A DNA stretch of 64,000 bases from Rhodocollybia butyracea (taxonomy: Eukaryota > Basidiomycota > Agaricomycetes > Agaricales > Omphalotaceae). Made by a program: the position numbers and the translations under genes. The notes under the pieces are model-generated. The model searched no databases, had not been told where the DNA came from, and saw only the letters and a list, made by a program, of their open reading frames with translations. Positions 22,555 to 35,782 of this stretch are shown here, one piece after another (position 1 is the stretch's first letter; the number at the start of each line of letters is the position of its first letter). The stretch spans positions 1-64,000 of the forward strand of contig JADNRY010000202.1 of NCBI GenBank assembly GCA_015501585.1. Direction: 5' to 3'.

Positions 22555-22925
22555 AATAACCTCTACCCAATGCTCGACCACAACTATTTCGGTGTTCCCA
22601 GTGCCGGTTTTTTCTTCTTTCATTAGCATAGTAGCTCACTCAGACCTAAATGTCAATTTCAGAGCTGCTTCCGAGTTACTTACTCGAAAACTAGTTTGAT
22701 GTTCAGAAGCCTCGACTCCAACCAACACATGAAAGTTTTTGAAAGTTTTTGAACAGTTCCGACTAGTGAATACATCCCCCGTGATCTTGTGTCAATCCTT
22801 GACAGTTTCCGTTTGGTTTCCGTGGTGGAGGGAGGCTGGAAGGAGGTGTGAGAGCGCTCAACGCACTCAACACGTCCCCGGCCCGCCAATCAGCGCCCAT
22901 CTCAACTTGGTACGACCAAGCTACT

Positions 22926-24406
22926 ATGGAACCCCAACCCCATCTCACCAAACTAACCAAATACAACATCGAAGACTCGAACATTGCGCTGCTCGGATCT
23001 GACGTGAGTACACCGCAAATATCATTTCGCTCATCAACCAATCTCATGATTACAGCTCGAAAAACGCGTCCGCGAGCACGGCGGAGACAAAGAACCCGCA
23101 TGGGCCAACGCTGGCACCCAACCAGGCCTGCAGATCTGGCGCATCGAGAAGTTTCACGTCGTTCCTTGGCCAAAAGCAGAGCAGGGAAAGTTTTATGATG
23201 GAGATTCATATATTGTGCTCTTTGTGAGTATAGTTCGCGGCTTTTGGTCTGGTCTCTCCTTGGCGTCTCAATGTCGATTCGGTAGTGCTGACGCTTTTTT
23301 CTTGCAGACATACAAGAAAACACCCAAAGCAGACTCCTTTTCCTATGATCTACACTTTTGGCTGGGAGAAGATACATCTCAGGACGAAGCTGGAACTGCG
23401 GCTTATAAGACTGTGGAGCTTGATGACCGTAAGGTCTTCGCTTCATCTTCCGCTCATTCATACGGATTGTTTTAGACCTCCATGGAACCCCCGTTCAATA
23501 CCGCGAAATCCAATCCTATGAATCGCCCCAGTTCCTCTCACATTTTCCGCATGGCTTTGTTTGTCTCAAGGGGGGTGTATCGACTGGGTTTCATCATGTA
23601 TCGGAAATACCGCCAGTGGATATGCATAAGCTCTATAGGATTAGTATCGTGCCTAATCCGCACACCCATTCATCGCATGCCCAACTACTAGCTATCCGCC
23701 AAGTCCCCTTTGCGGCATCTAGCCTAATCGAAGGAGACGTCTTCGTTCTAGACAAAGGCACAAAAGTCTGGCAGTTGAATACCAAGGAAAGCGCCGGCAA
23801 GGAAAAGTTTAGAGCGGCAGAGTTTGTGAGGAGTATTGTTGAGGAGAGGAAAGGCGGGAGTGAAGTTACTGTTTTCGGTGGGTTGTCCTTCACCAAATCT
23901 GATGCCTTCTTCAGCGCCGACACTTGTATATATTGACAGACGAAGGCTCACACGGTACTGGGACCTTCCTATTCGAGTTTGGCAAAGATACTGCTATCCA
24001 GCGCGACTCCGAGCAACAAGTTGCACCTCCTACGCCTGCAGATGAAACCACACTTCCTCCAAACCTGAAATTATTCCGTCTCTCCGATTCTTCGGGAACA
24101 CCTACCTTCACTGCCGTCGAGCCACCCATCTCACTTTCATCATTATCATCTACAGATGCGTTTCTTTTGGATTATACATCCTCCGATTCGAAAGGAATGG
24201 GAATGTACATCTGGCTCGGCTCTCAATCCTCGTTAACAGAACGAAGACTGGCAGTAGAATATGCGCAGCGATATCTGCATGATAAAGCTAAAGGAGGAGA
24301 TGATAGTGGGAAGAGTAAGGATAGGAAAGCGGTGGCGATACCGATTGTGAAGATGCAGGAAGGACATGAGAATGACGCGTTTTTGGCACTTCTGGGTGGT
24401 AGTTGA
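22926..24406 (+). CDS. Severin/fragmin-type actin-binding protein (gelsolin family)
   Basis: Calcium-regulated actin filament severing or capping protein with three gelsolin-like repeats in about 390 residues, which is the size of severin and fragmin. Repeat 1 shows LQIWRIEKF, FYDGDSYIVLFTYK and LHFWLGEDTSQDEAGTAAYKTVELDD, the classic gelsolin signature, followed by GTPVQYREIQ and FVCLKGGVSTGF. Repeat 2 has DVFVLDKGTKVWQLN, and repeat 3 has AFLLDY and MYIWLGSQSS. Five exons fit, with introns near 23005-23054, 23223-23307, 23427-23474 and 23876-23936. The start gives MEPQPHLTK. A long spacer between repeats 2 and 3 is Pro/Thr-rich. It is cytoplasmic; expression at sites of actin remodelling is expected from the family. 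No defects are seen. Confidence 0.88.
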
Positions 24407-24574
24407 GTGTAGCCGGATATGAAACTGGAATGTACAACTCTGTATGATTACTACGATATGATATAGCGATTCTCGACTACAATCACCCACTTTGTGGGAG
24501 TCAATGAGGGGGCCACTGATACTTACAACTGGTAAGGCATCCTCCAAAGCAGAAATTGAAGCAGATATTACTCT

Positions 24575-24645
24575 ACAATAGACACATCCAAATTTAAAGG
24601 AGAGACCTTTCGCATCTAGGGCCGTGCATGCGTGCCAATGACTCC
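24575..24645 (-). repeat. tRNA-related short repeat, copy 4
   Basis: On the minus strand: GGCACGCATGCACGG, then GATGCGAAAGGTCTC, a degraded T-arm-like part and TGTGTCTATTG. The shared core GCGAAAGGTCTC is identical to copies 1 and 2. It lies 170 bases beyond the stop of the severin gene. Confidence 0.4.
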
Positions 24646-25049
24646 TTGACTGTACACCCATAGACTTCTACGAGGTGGTCTTCATCGACGTACAATAAGC
24701 TAACACATCTATTCCATCCTACTCCTCAGAATCTTCAATGCGCCTATACCAGTGGCTTCACGAAATATGTTAACCGATCTTCCATACCTAATCGTTTTCG
24801 TAGCACCCAGAACCCAAAACCCACAAAGAATCTTTCATAGAAAAAGACTTGCAGAGATCTTGAAGTAAATTACTGGTTCCTCTTCTGAGCTTGAGAAACG
24901 TTGCGGTGCTTAGTGTTTACGCTTCCGCAGGGGAAAACTTCCTAGTACTGATGATCAAGTCAAAAAAAGATAGTCCTATCACGAAGTTTGGAGTTATTAC
25001 CACTCATGAGAATCCTCGATAAGTATCAGCGTACCACCTACCGATGCTC

Positions 25050-25989
25050 TTACAATAGTGGCTTTATGCCAGTCGCTAAAAATATATTGACTGGTTTTCC
25101 ATGCTTGATTGCTTGCGTAGCAATCTCATATTTGAACCCATCCCCCAGCCCAGCCTCCGCGAACACATTTCTCATATCCTGTTTCGAAAATCCATACTTG
25201 TGCATTACTATACCTGCTTCGCAGACCCCATTCGAAAAGAGAGGCTCATACTCTGGATCATCGATGGTCGATGGGCGAGGAATAGATTCCACATCGGCAA
25301 CGAAAAGAAAACCACCTGGGTTGAGAATTGAGGCAAGCAAATGTGTAATGGAGGATATGGAAGGAAAATGGTGGTAGGACATGCAGCACTTGATATGTTA
25401 ATCGAGGAACTTGCCAGGAACTTGGGCCACATACTATAGCTACGTCAAATTTCCTGCCACCCAATGCCGTCTGAAATTCAGATTGTTTACCCTTCTCATA
25501 AATCTCAGGGTGCAACTCGTCCTTGAGTAGCTCTTCCGGGAGGCAAATAGCATGCATTTCGTCTTCGGGGATACCTTGATTCCCAACGCGTTCGTTATAT
25601 TTTAGGACCATTTCTTCGCTGATATCAACTCCTAGGATGGCATTGGCGTAGGGGGCAAGAATGCGAGAGTTCAAACCTGTATGGGATGGTTAGTAATAGC
25701 TGACATCGAAGAAGTGCCAACCTGTCCCGCAAGCAAAATCCAACACTGTCGTAGTCTCATCATCAAAAGGATATGCTTTCAGTAAAGCTTTCCCGATTCT
25801 GAGTTGGATTGAAAGAAAGGAATTATGCTTCGACGTGCTAGTCTTTCGAGAAGTATTGTAAAGCTACCTTTTAGCCATCTCTGTGTGCAGAGGTTGTTCA
25901 TCGTATTTCTGGCTGATATTGGGTGAGTTGAAATATTCCATGTTGGCCGATTTGGGTTTCTCTGTTGGGAGGAGTACTGCATCGTGCAT
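25050..25989 (-). CDS. Class I SAM-dependent methyltransferase
   Basis: Small-molecule methyltransferase of the methyltransf_11/UbiE-like type. The start at 25989 gives MHDAVLLPTEKPKSANMEYF. Motif I, VLDFACGTG, is interrupted next to the glycine-rich loop by a short intron near 25675-25722; motif post-I, ILGVDISEEM, ends in the acidic residue that binds the SAM ribose. Motif II and III regions are FDVAI-CCMSYHHFPS, joined across an intron near 25384-25432, and LNPGGFLFVADVE. Another intron lies near 25790-25868. The protein is about 260 residues, cytosolic, and ends FLATGIKPLL. The substrate cannot be named; the HHF motif and length match a group of uncharacterised fungal enzymes. It has no biosynthetic neighbours that would suggest a cluster. 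Confidence 0.82.
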
Positions 25990-27495
25990 TGTACAAGGCC
26001 AAGTAATTAGGCGCTGGGGTGTTTGTCGAGCATTGCCAACTCTGGAAGGTCAAAGCAAGCCTGAGAATATTGTGGTCCTGCTGGTACTATCTTGTTCATT
26101 GTGGACAGAAATTATAATCAAATTTCATAAAAACTATATGAATCAGTTGCTCTGAAGTAGGACTACATAATGAGATATTTTCAAGAAAAAAAATTAGTCT
26201 CCGATTGCTCAGAACAGAGTAACAATATTCATAGAAGGCTCAATAAACCAACTTACAGAACATCATTAGCACAAAAGAACAGCTATTTGAAGGTTAAGCG
26301 TTCAGAACTTAATGGAGAATCACCACAGCTAGTAAACGTACCTCAATAGCGATCGCCATCCGGGGCGGCACCACTTCAGAGGAATCTTATCGAAAGCCAG
26401 CAATTCTCTGAGATTCCTAACCTGTTCCATAGTGGGAAGGGTTTGTTGTTTTGAATTTTCCGTTATCGGCAAGACCTACCCAACACATTTCCTCATGTTT
26501 CGAGCTCATGAAAGCTTTGTGTCATATTTCAGCAGCCTTGTCGCGGAGTACTGCGACTGACATCTCAATATCAACGTCAACCCGGGTCAGCTACTTCTGT
26601 GGTTCTTCCAGCCTATTTTATGTTCAAAACTTCTCTCATTCGAGATTCATCATGTCAGGATACGACACTGCGTTACTTGGCTCGGCGCCACTGGCAGAAC
26701 AACACGGGGAAGGATATAATCCGAATTTGTTGGAACAGTTCCAATGGCAAGGTGGGATACTCTCCAAACACCAAGCTTGCTCAGCTTCCGTCTTCGCGTT
26801 GCGCTGTTTGTCAATGTCTCTAGCATACTGTAATTCTAGTACGATCTCTCTTCGAGTCACCGGGACCTTATCATAATTTTACCGGCCCAAGGCGAATTTG
26901 CCGCATGCATGCACGTATTAGCGCACCATTGTCACCCCAACTGGCGGAATGGTTTTCTATACTTAGTATAGCAATAAATAATCTATCGATCTATCTACCG
27001 TATGACAATTTGTATTTTCCTCGTTGCCCTTCGGGTCCAAGCTCATCCAATGCAACGGGGATTTTCCGGCTTTCCTAAAACCGAGTTAAGTACCGTTTCG
27101 TTCAAATCTGGAACTTGAAAAGCCGATGTTTAAATTCGGTGCACTTATGGGCCCGTCCGTTAAGAATGAGCCGAATTTGAGGCCTGAAGGTAATCCCCCA
27201 AACCCCACTGAGGCACTCACTATCAGAAGATAACCAGAGATAACCCCCAATGACGAGAACCCAAAATTTGTAATTTCGAGTTCGGAGTTGATTCGGAGTG
27301 TCCTTTGAACTTTCCCCAGAGTCCCCGGTCCGAGTCCGAAAAAACAATTCGGAATTCAATCCTCCACGTGCGATTTTCCATATTTAGTCTTGCATTCAGA
27401 GCAATCCCCCTGTCATCGATCTGTTGTTGTTGTGTTGTCTCTTACCATCATCATCCTTTTCCCTCGTGCTCTGCGCGAACTCGTCGTCGTCGACG
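25990..27495. other. Intergenic; upstream region of cre1 with candidate CreA sites
   Basis: About 1.5 kb. A plus-strand frame at 26451-26876 contains the plausible start MSGYDTALLGSAPLAEQ at about 26652, but no continuation could be established and it is not called as a gene. Three strings matching the CreA consensus SYGGRG on the minus strand lie within 300 bases of the cre1 start: GTGGGG (27203-27208), CTGGGG (27314-27319) and CCGGGG (27323-27328). Confidence 0.35.
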
Positions 27496-30566
<3,071 letters not shown>

Positions 30567-30841
30567 ATCCGGGTGTGTTCCAATGGCTTGTACTATCGAC
30601 TTGACTATGACTATCGTGGTTTATGTCGTCTATATCTAGATTATCTTCCTTGCGTTTGCTGATATCGATCGTACTGATCTAATTCTCTAAATTAATTTCC
30701 TGCTTATACTTAGACCTCATAGAACTCCACATCTGTACTTGAATATGGTTTTTGGCCTCGCATACATACTACTATTAGATATATAGAAGAATCCTCACTC
30801 CATTAGAAACAAGGGTGAACAGAAATAGCTGCGAGATGCAA

Positions 30842-30892
30842 GCGTCTAACTCCCAGATTAATTAGACGCCTGGTGACGTAGCCGTACGTCAC
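30842..30892. promoter_or_regulatory. Two adjacent inverted repeats upstream of the MARVEL gene
   Basis: GCGTCTAA (30842-30849) pairs with TTAGACGC (30862-30869). Immediately after, GTGACGTA (30873-30880) pairs with TACGTCAC (30885-30892) across four bases. The second palindrome contains two TGACGT half-sites, the core bound by ATF/CREB-type bZIP factors. It lies about 110 bases before the ATG at 31000. Confidence 0.4.
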
Positions 30893-30999
30893 GATACAGG
30901 TTGATGTTCATCAAAACCAACTCGAACCACTTTATAATTAGAAATTCGAATCGCATTTTCTACCCACTACCACCACTACCACATTAACCAACGATTATA

Positions 31000-31635
31000 A
31001 TGGGCTTTTCTAACCATATCCGCCGTGGGCACCCAATCATCTCGTTTCTACTCATTCTCTTTGGCATCATCGCTCTTTCCCTCTCCGCATGGCTCACTGC
31101 GCGCTTCAACCGCTTCAACGACTTTACCGATATCTCTGAGCGCGACAGAGTCAGGTTTACACTATTCGCATCAATATGGACTGTGGTGACAACTGCATTA
31201 TTCGGAGGGCTGTTTTGGGTTTCGCCAGAGGGTGCAATGACGAGCATATTGGTGCATGTTGTTTGGTTGGTTTTGACTTGGGTGAGTGCAGGTTTTGATA
31301 TGTCGAGGATGAAGGATCTCTGACTGTTATTTGTTTGTTTGTTTACAGATTATTTGGACAGCAGCAGCAGCAGCTGTTACTGAGATGCTTGGGGGTGGCT
31401 TAAATTGTAATGATATAACGGGGTTCAATTATTGTGGGCAGTTGAATGCGTTGGAGGCGTTTGCGTGGATCGAGTGGTGCGTATAGCTTTGGGTTTTATG
31501 TTCCGTACGCTGACATTCGCCTCGTTTTTGTTTTTGTGCAGGGTTCTTGTTACATTTGCGGTTATTGTTGTCATCATACGCGCTATTATGTCTGCGAAAA
31601 GAGGAGACGGATATCGTGGTGGGCTGGCTGTGTAG
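31000..31635 (+). CDS. MARVEL-domain tetraspan membrane protein
   Basis: Three exons (31000-31281, 31349-31476, 31542-31635) give 167 residues. Four hydrophobic segments are evident: PIISFLLILFGIIALSLSAWL, FASIWTVVTTALFGGLFWV, SILVHVVWLVLTWIIWTAAA and WVLVTFAVIVVIIRAI. They match the four-helix MARVEL fold of fungal proteins found at eisosomes, tight membrane domains and transport vesicles. A loop between helices 3 and 4 carries two cysteines (LNCND, NYCGQ). Both termini face the cytosol by the positive-inside rule. Frame is preserved in all exons. The domain assignment rests on topology and on pattern similarity to small Agaricomycete MARVEL proteins. Confidence 0.75.
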
Positions 31636-32072
31636 TCGCACTGTGGCTCGTTGAAGATATGCACGGAATTCATGAACGACTAATGATGAACGAATTCATG
31701 AATGCATGGTTATGATAGACTGCCTCGTTTTCTTTACTTATCTGTGTTGTATTTGTACATACACGCTACGTGTACGTTGCGAAAATGTATCCTAATACAA
31801 CCTGCAACCATAGTCTATCAAAGAGGCGCCATTTTGTTCGCCACAGCTACAACTTGAGCAAATGAAGACGAAACATTAATGTGGGTCAAACCACCTTTCA
31901 TCGTGGAGCGAATAGCTGTCTCCGTCGTTACGGGTTATGACTAGTAGTAAGTATTTGGTGTTCCTGAGATCTTTGTGGTATTGGTCTATCGCATGCAAAT
32001 AATTGCGTTGATCTTTAGCGATTCACCGGAGTAATGGGCCGTGACAGTCCGGAATGAGCGCCTGTTTTTTTC
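31636..32072. other. Intergenic, no gene seen
   Basis: No supported feature apart from likely 3' and promoter sequences of the flanking genes. A short inverted repeat (GAATTCATGAACG and CGAATTCATG) lies at about 31667-31700. Confidence 0.4.
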
Positions 32073-33640
32073 ATGCTCTTGGGTGTACGGTCTTCACGCG
32101 TTCTTCGCGCTTTCCGTCATCAACATGTCTTCGCATCGACATCAACAGCCTCGATAACCGAAAAAGATGTGGTTTCATCTAGAGAGGAGCCAGCCTCTCG
32201 AGTCAACGAGAATATCCTTTCTGTCCTCGAACAAGGCAAGTTTCTAGTCAATCGCTCATCGTCCTCTCAACACCAACATATTCTACAGCCAAAACTGCCG
32301 AATCAAACCGCCCAGACAAGTCGGTATACAAAGTCCGGTCTCTGAACAAGGCAATACGCGAAATCGAGTACCTTGAACGACCAGTGATACTAGAGGCAGA
32401 TGTCCAACAACTCAAAGGTGTCTCACCATGGCTCAAAAAAGCACTGATAACGCATGTACAAAACTCGCTTCTGCAGCCGCTGGCTTCGTCGTCATCGTCA
32501 AGCCAAAACAGTTTTATTGCTCATACCGGCCAACACCAAAGAGAACGTGATGAAGCACGAACAAAGAGCGTCGCAGAGCTGCACAGTGTTCCAAGCATAG
32601 GACTTACCACCGCTCGACACCTCGTCAGCATAGGAATCACCTCGCTACAGCAACTCCGAACAGCCCTCAGTCTAACTTCTCCATCTTCATCTCCACAACC
32701 CCCACCTCATCTTGCATCTGTGCTAACGAAAAAATCAACTAACGAACATCAAGTACTACGAACACGTCATCCAGCCTGTAACCCGCGATGAAATCGACAG
32801 AGTTACAACGCTTGTAGAGGAGTTGATGCCTCCGGGATACCAAGTGGTGCGCGTCGGCGCCTACAGGCGCGAGTTTCCTATATCCGATCGCATAGACCTA
32901 CTGCTGTTCCATCCATTGGTGACACAGACGCCTTTCCCAAGTCGAAATACAGATACCGACGCAGACACCGAAACTGCCTCTGACCGCCGGGGCCGCCTCG
33001 ATATCGCCTTCCGCTCCCCCTTCATCCCCGCCAGCGCACGCCACCGCCCCGCCGTCCTCGCCGACCTCGTATCCGTACTCAACCACGGCGGCCTCCTCGC
33101 GTCCGAGCTCGTCCGCGGCGAATGGAAATGGACGGGATAGTCCGAGTCCCAGAGCCCGGCGAGGAACTGGACACCCGGAAAGCAGCTGCGCAGAGGGTGA
33201 AAGCGGTTGGTGGATGCAAGGGTGTTTATCGCAAGATGGATTTGAACCTTGTGCCGCTGGAGGCGAGAGCTACGGCGTTGATGTTTTTGACGGGGGATAA
33301 TGAGTTTGTGAAGGAGATGAAGACGAGGGCGAGTAGGATGGGGTTGTTTTTGAATGAGTTTGGGCTGTGGAGGTGGGAGGAGGGGGAAGAAGGGGGAGAA
33401 GGGGAGGAAGAGGAAGTGGCGAAGCCAAAACCACAGCGGGGGCGACCGCCGCTACGGAAAGCTAATGGCACTTGGATACTTATACCCACGGACAGCGAGG
33501 CGGATCTATTTGCTGAACTTGGTACCTCGTATGTTCCTCCTGAGAAGAGGAATTTCTCATATCTGGTGAATAAAGCGAATAAGAAGAAACCGAAAGGGGA
33601 GAGTAATAGTGGCGGCGTCGGTGCGTTACTGGGTCGTTGA
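32073..33640 (+). CDS. Family-X DNA polymerase (Pol beta/lambda type), altered active site
   Basis: Repair-type polymerase fold. The N-terminus (MLLGVRSSRVLRAFRH) is Arg-rich and lacks acids, so a mitochondrial presequence is possible. Then come the 8-kDa-like helix-hairpin-helix region (SLNKAIREIEYLERP, LKGVSPWLKKAL), the second HhH (VPSIGLTTARHLVSIGI), the fingers start (IKYYEHVIQPVTRDEI) and the palm. The palm motif reads GAYRREFPISDRIDLLLFHP. Against Pol beta (GSFRRG...GDMDVLLTHP) the first metal-binding Asp is Arg, while the second Asp (IDLL) and the third (KMDLNLVP) remain. The thumb follows with LTGDNEFVKEM and ELGTSYVPPEKRN. Intron 1 has a GC donor (about 32235-32288). One base too many in the A run 32729-32734 breaks the frame; removing it restores a continuous family match. 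Confidence 0.82.
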
Positions 33641-33882
33641 TTATTTCGTATGTACAAAAACTTGTATGGTATAAATTTCTGGGTCTTTGTTTGCCGAAGA
33701 GCATCAGGTTCTTATCTGTTCGTTTTGCTTGTCTTTCGTCTCCGTTCATATCTCAAATCAGAATTGAGAAGGTGGTCATGGAGGTTACAAAGTATTATGC
33801 GAATGAACATTATTGGTGAGTACATGCACTGATATTAATACAATGGTACAAAAGTTTACGAAGCGAGGATAGCAACCACAAC

Positions 33883-34558
33883 CTAATCGTGAGGACGAGC
33901 AGAGACATTTCCTTGAAGGATCTGCTCTCCTTGCTCTTTGAGTTCAGGCTATGTGGGAGTCAGTAGGAACATGGCGGATGTGTATGTATAGCGTTCATGC
34001 TAACCTTGCCGAGTAGCTAAACACATATACATAGGTCAGCGTTCATCAGTAATAATCACAAAAAGTACTAACAGTTCCGCGAGTTTTCTGGGCGTAGTAA
34101 AGCACATGTTAGCTGCCTCTCGTCTTTTAACTTTACTGCATTTAGCTCACCTTGGCGACACCTGTGTGCGATGGTGAGATTAAGACTCCTTGTAAAACAA
34201 TCCTGAGACATACCAATGACCCGCTCTTTGAATGGAATTTCTTGCGACTGCCCCTCAGCGGGAACCGTGACAACATTTACTCCCTCGCGAGCGATATCTC
34301 CAGGTTTTTGATCTTCAGCATGAGTGTGCATGGTCGATCCAGAACCTGGTTGTGTGTTTCCTACAAGTAGCCGCGCAATGCGATTAACAAACGCGTTTGG
34401 CAGGAATTATAATAATCAACTTTGAACACCGTACCTTGCTGAGGAGGCGTAGTGCTCCTTGTTGAGTCTACAACTTCGGATGGATATGTTACAGGTGCTC
34501 CAGAGCCAGGTTGAGGCTGAGAAGGGTCGATAATAGGAGTTTCTCGTGGAATGGACAT
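33883..34558 (-). CDS. Small conserved hypothetical protein, micro-exon gene
   Basis: Not recognised by function. Six exons fit: 34558-34435, 34360-34214, 34161-34151 (11 bases), 34087-34073 (15 bases), 34016-34005 (12 bases) and 33948-33883. Together they give about 124 residues. The first half is Pro/Thr-rich and disordered. The second half, spread over the micro-exons, reads FKERVIGVAKKTRGTLLGKPE and then LKEQGEQILQG. This has the G-x-A-K-x-x-R-G-T and KExGxxIL pattern that I associate with small, widespread Agaricomycete proteins of unknown role (a CsbD-like character is possible but unproven). Every exon junction has GT and AG, and the frame is preserved, which supports the model strongly in spite of the tiny exons. 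It is divergent from OPA3, with 203 bases between the starts. Confidence 0.72.
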
Positions 34559-34761
34559 GATGAGTTTTACTTTGAGGATTTACTTACGCAAAGTAGACTT
34601 GTTTTATAGTACTAAAACAGGATGACGTCAAAACTCCATAGGCGCTTAGATCAGTATTTGCCTAATTTGGATTCGGATCGGCCGGCACGACGCGTAACGG
34701 GCGCTAACGACGCCGGATCCAGAAGTAGCGTCCCTAGTGCCTCCTGGATATTCCAGAAACA

Positions 34762-35553
34762 ATGGCCACTGCTAAAATCGCCACACTCCTCATTCGAGTG
34801 AGTTTTTTCCTCCCTCCCTTGCGCATACTAACTCCTAAACTCTACTATGAGACTAGACGATAGCCAAGCCTATTAGCGCTCAGATCAAAAATCAGGCCAA
34901 ACAGTTCGTTGTTGAATGATTTCTTTCTATCCTACAGTTATACTCACATGTCGGCTTCTTCTGTTTTGGTAGACATGAACGATTCCGCAACGTATGCGTA
35001 TCTCTAGCCCAGATGATGTATCGTAGCGAGGTGGGGCTTCGGACAGGCATCCTGGGCGAACCAGCTAAACATATCAGGCCTCTTTCGGAGACAAAGTGCG
35101 TTGGGTTATTCGACTGCTGTGAATTGGCTTTTCTAAACTTCCGTAGAGCTATCGAAAATGGCGCCAACGCTTTAGCAGAAGGTCTTTTCTATTTACCACA
35201 CCCAAGAATTCTCGCTGACGCCTTCTGATTCTCCAGGTTTCCTGTTTAGTGTAGCGGCGGCACTTATACTAGGCGAAACCTATCGCACGTCGCGTAATCA
35301 AAGTAAACGACGAGACGACGTGGACGAAAAGCTAGACGGTCTCGAAAATAAAGTTGTGGAATTGAGGACTGAGATAGGCGAATGGCAGGGACGATGGGAG
35401 GAAGAACGACAGCGGAACGATGACCTTGCCAGGATATTAACGAGGGTGGTGGAGATTGGTACCAAGGGTGGAGTTCTGAGCCAGGTAGAAGCACTGCGAC
35501 CGCTGGGATTTCAGAAACATGGGGAAGAGGGGCAAGAACGGCCCAAGAAGTAA
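34762..35553 (+). CDS. OPA3: OPA3-like mitochondrial protein
   Basis: Five exons (34762-34797, 34857-34903, 34973-35095, 35147-35181, 35237-35553) give 185 residues with frame preserved. Family features in order: N-terminal MATAKIATLLIRTIAKPISAQ, HERFRNVCVSLAQMMYRSE, then LSETKAIENGANALAEGFLF, a hydrophobic helix (SVAAALILGETY) and a C-terminal coiled coil (about 35320-35430 nt) with EKLDGLENKVVELRTEI. OPA3 proteins sit at mitochondrial membranes and affect mitochondrial shape and lipid handling; in humans the gene is mutated in optic atrophy 3. The micro-first-exon of 12 codons is notable but the family match across the junction is clear. No defect is seen. Confidence 0.88.
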
Positions 35554-35782
35554 CAACTGAGAAATACATTCCCATACCCCTCGAGCCCCTTCTGATTCAT
35601 TCAAGTGGCGGCGAACGCATACCTAACAATCTGATACCTTCGGACATAGTAAGTTGTATGTAGACCTAGAATTACACTTTACAGTAAGAGACAATCCAGT
35701 AATTTATACACCCTGCTTCATGAATAAAAAAAACTAGTACTATGTCCAACGTTAGTGCGATAATTTAGGAATTGGGCAGCAA

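Noticed and set aside
26451..26876. Protein gene beginning MSGYDTALLGSAPLAEQ
   Set aside because: The first 35 residues look gene-like, but no continuing exons with conserved content were found, and the upstream part of the frame is low quality.
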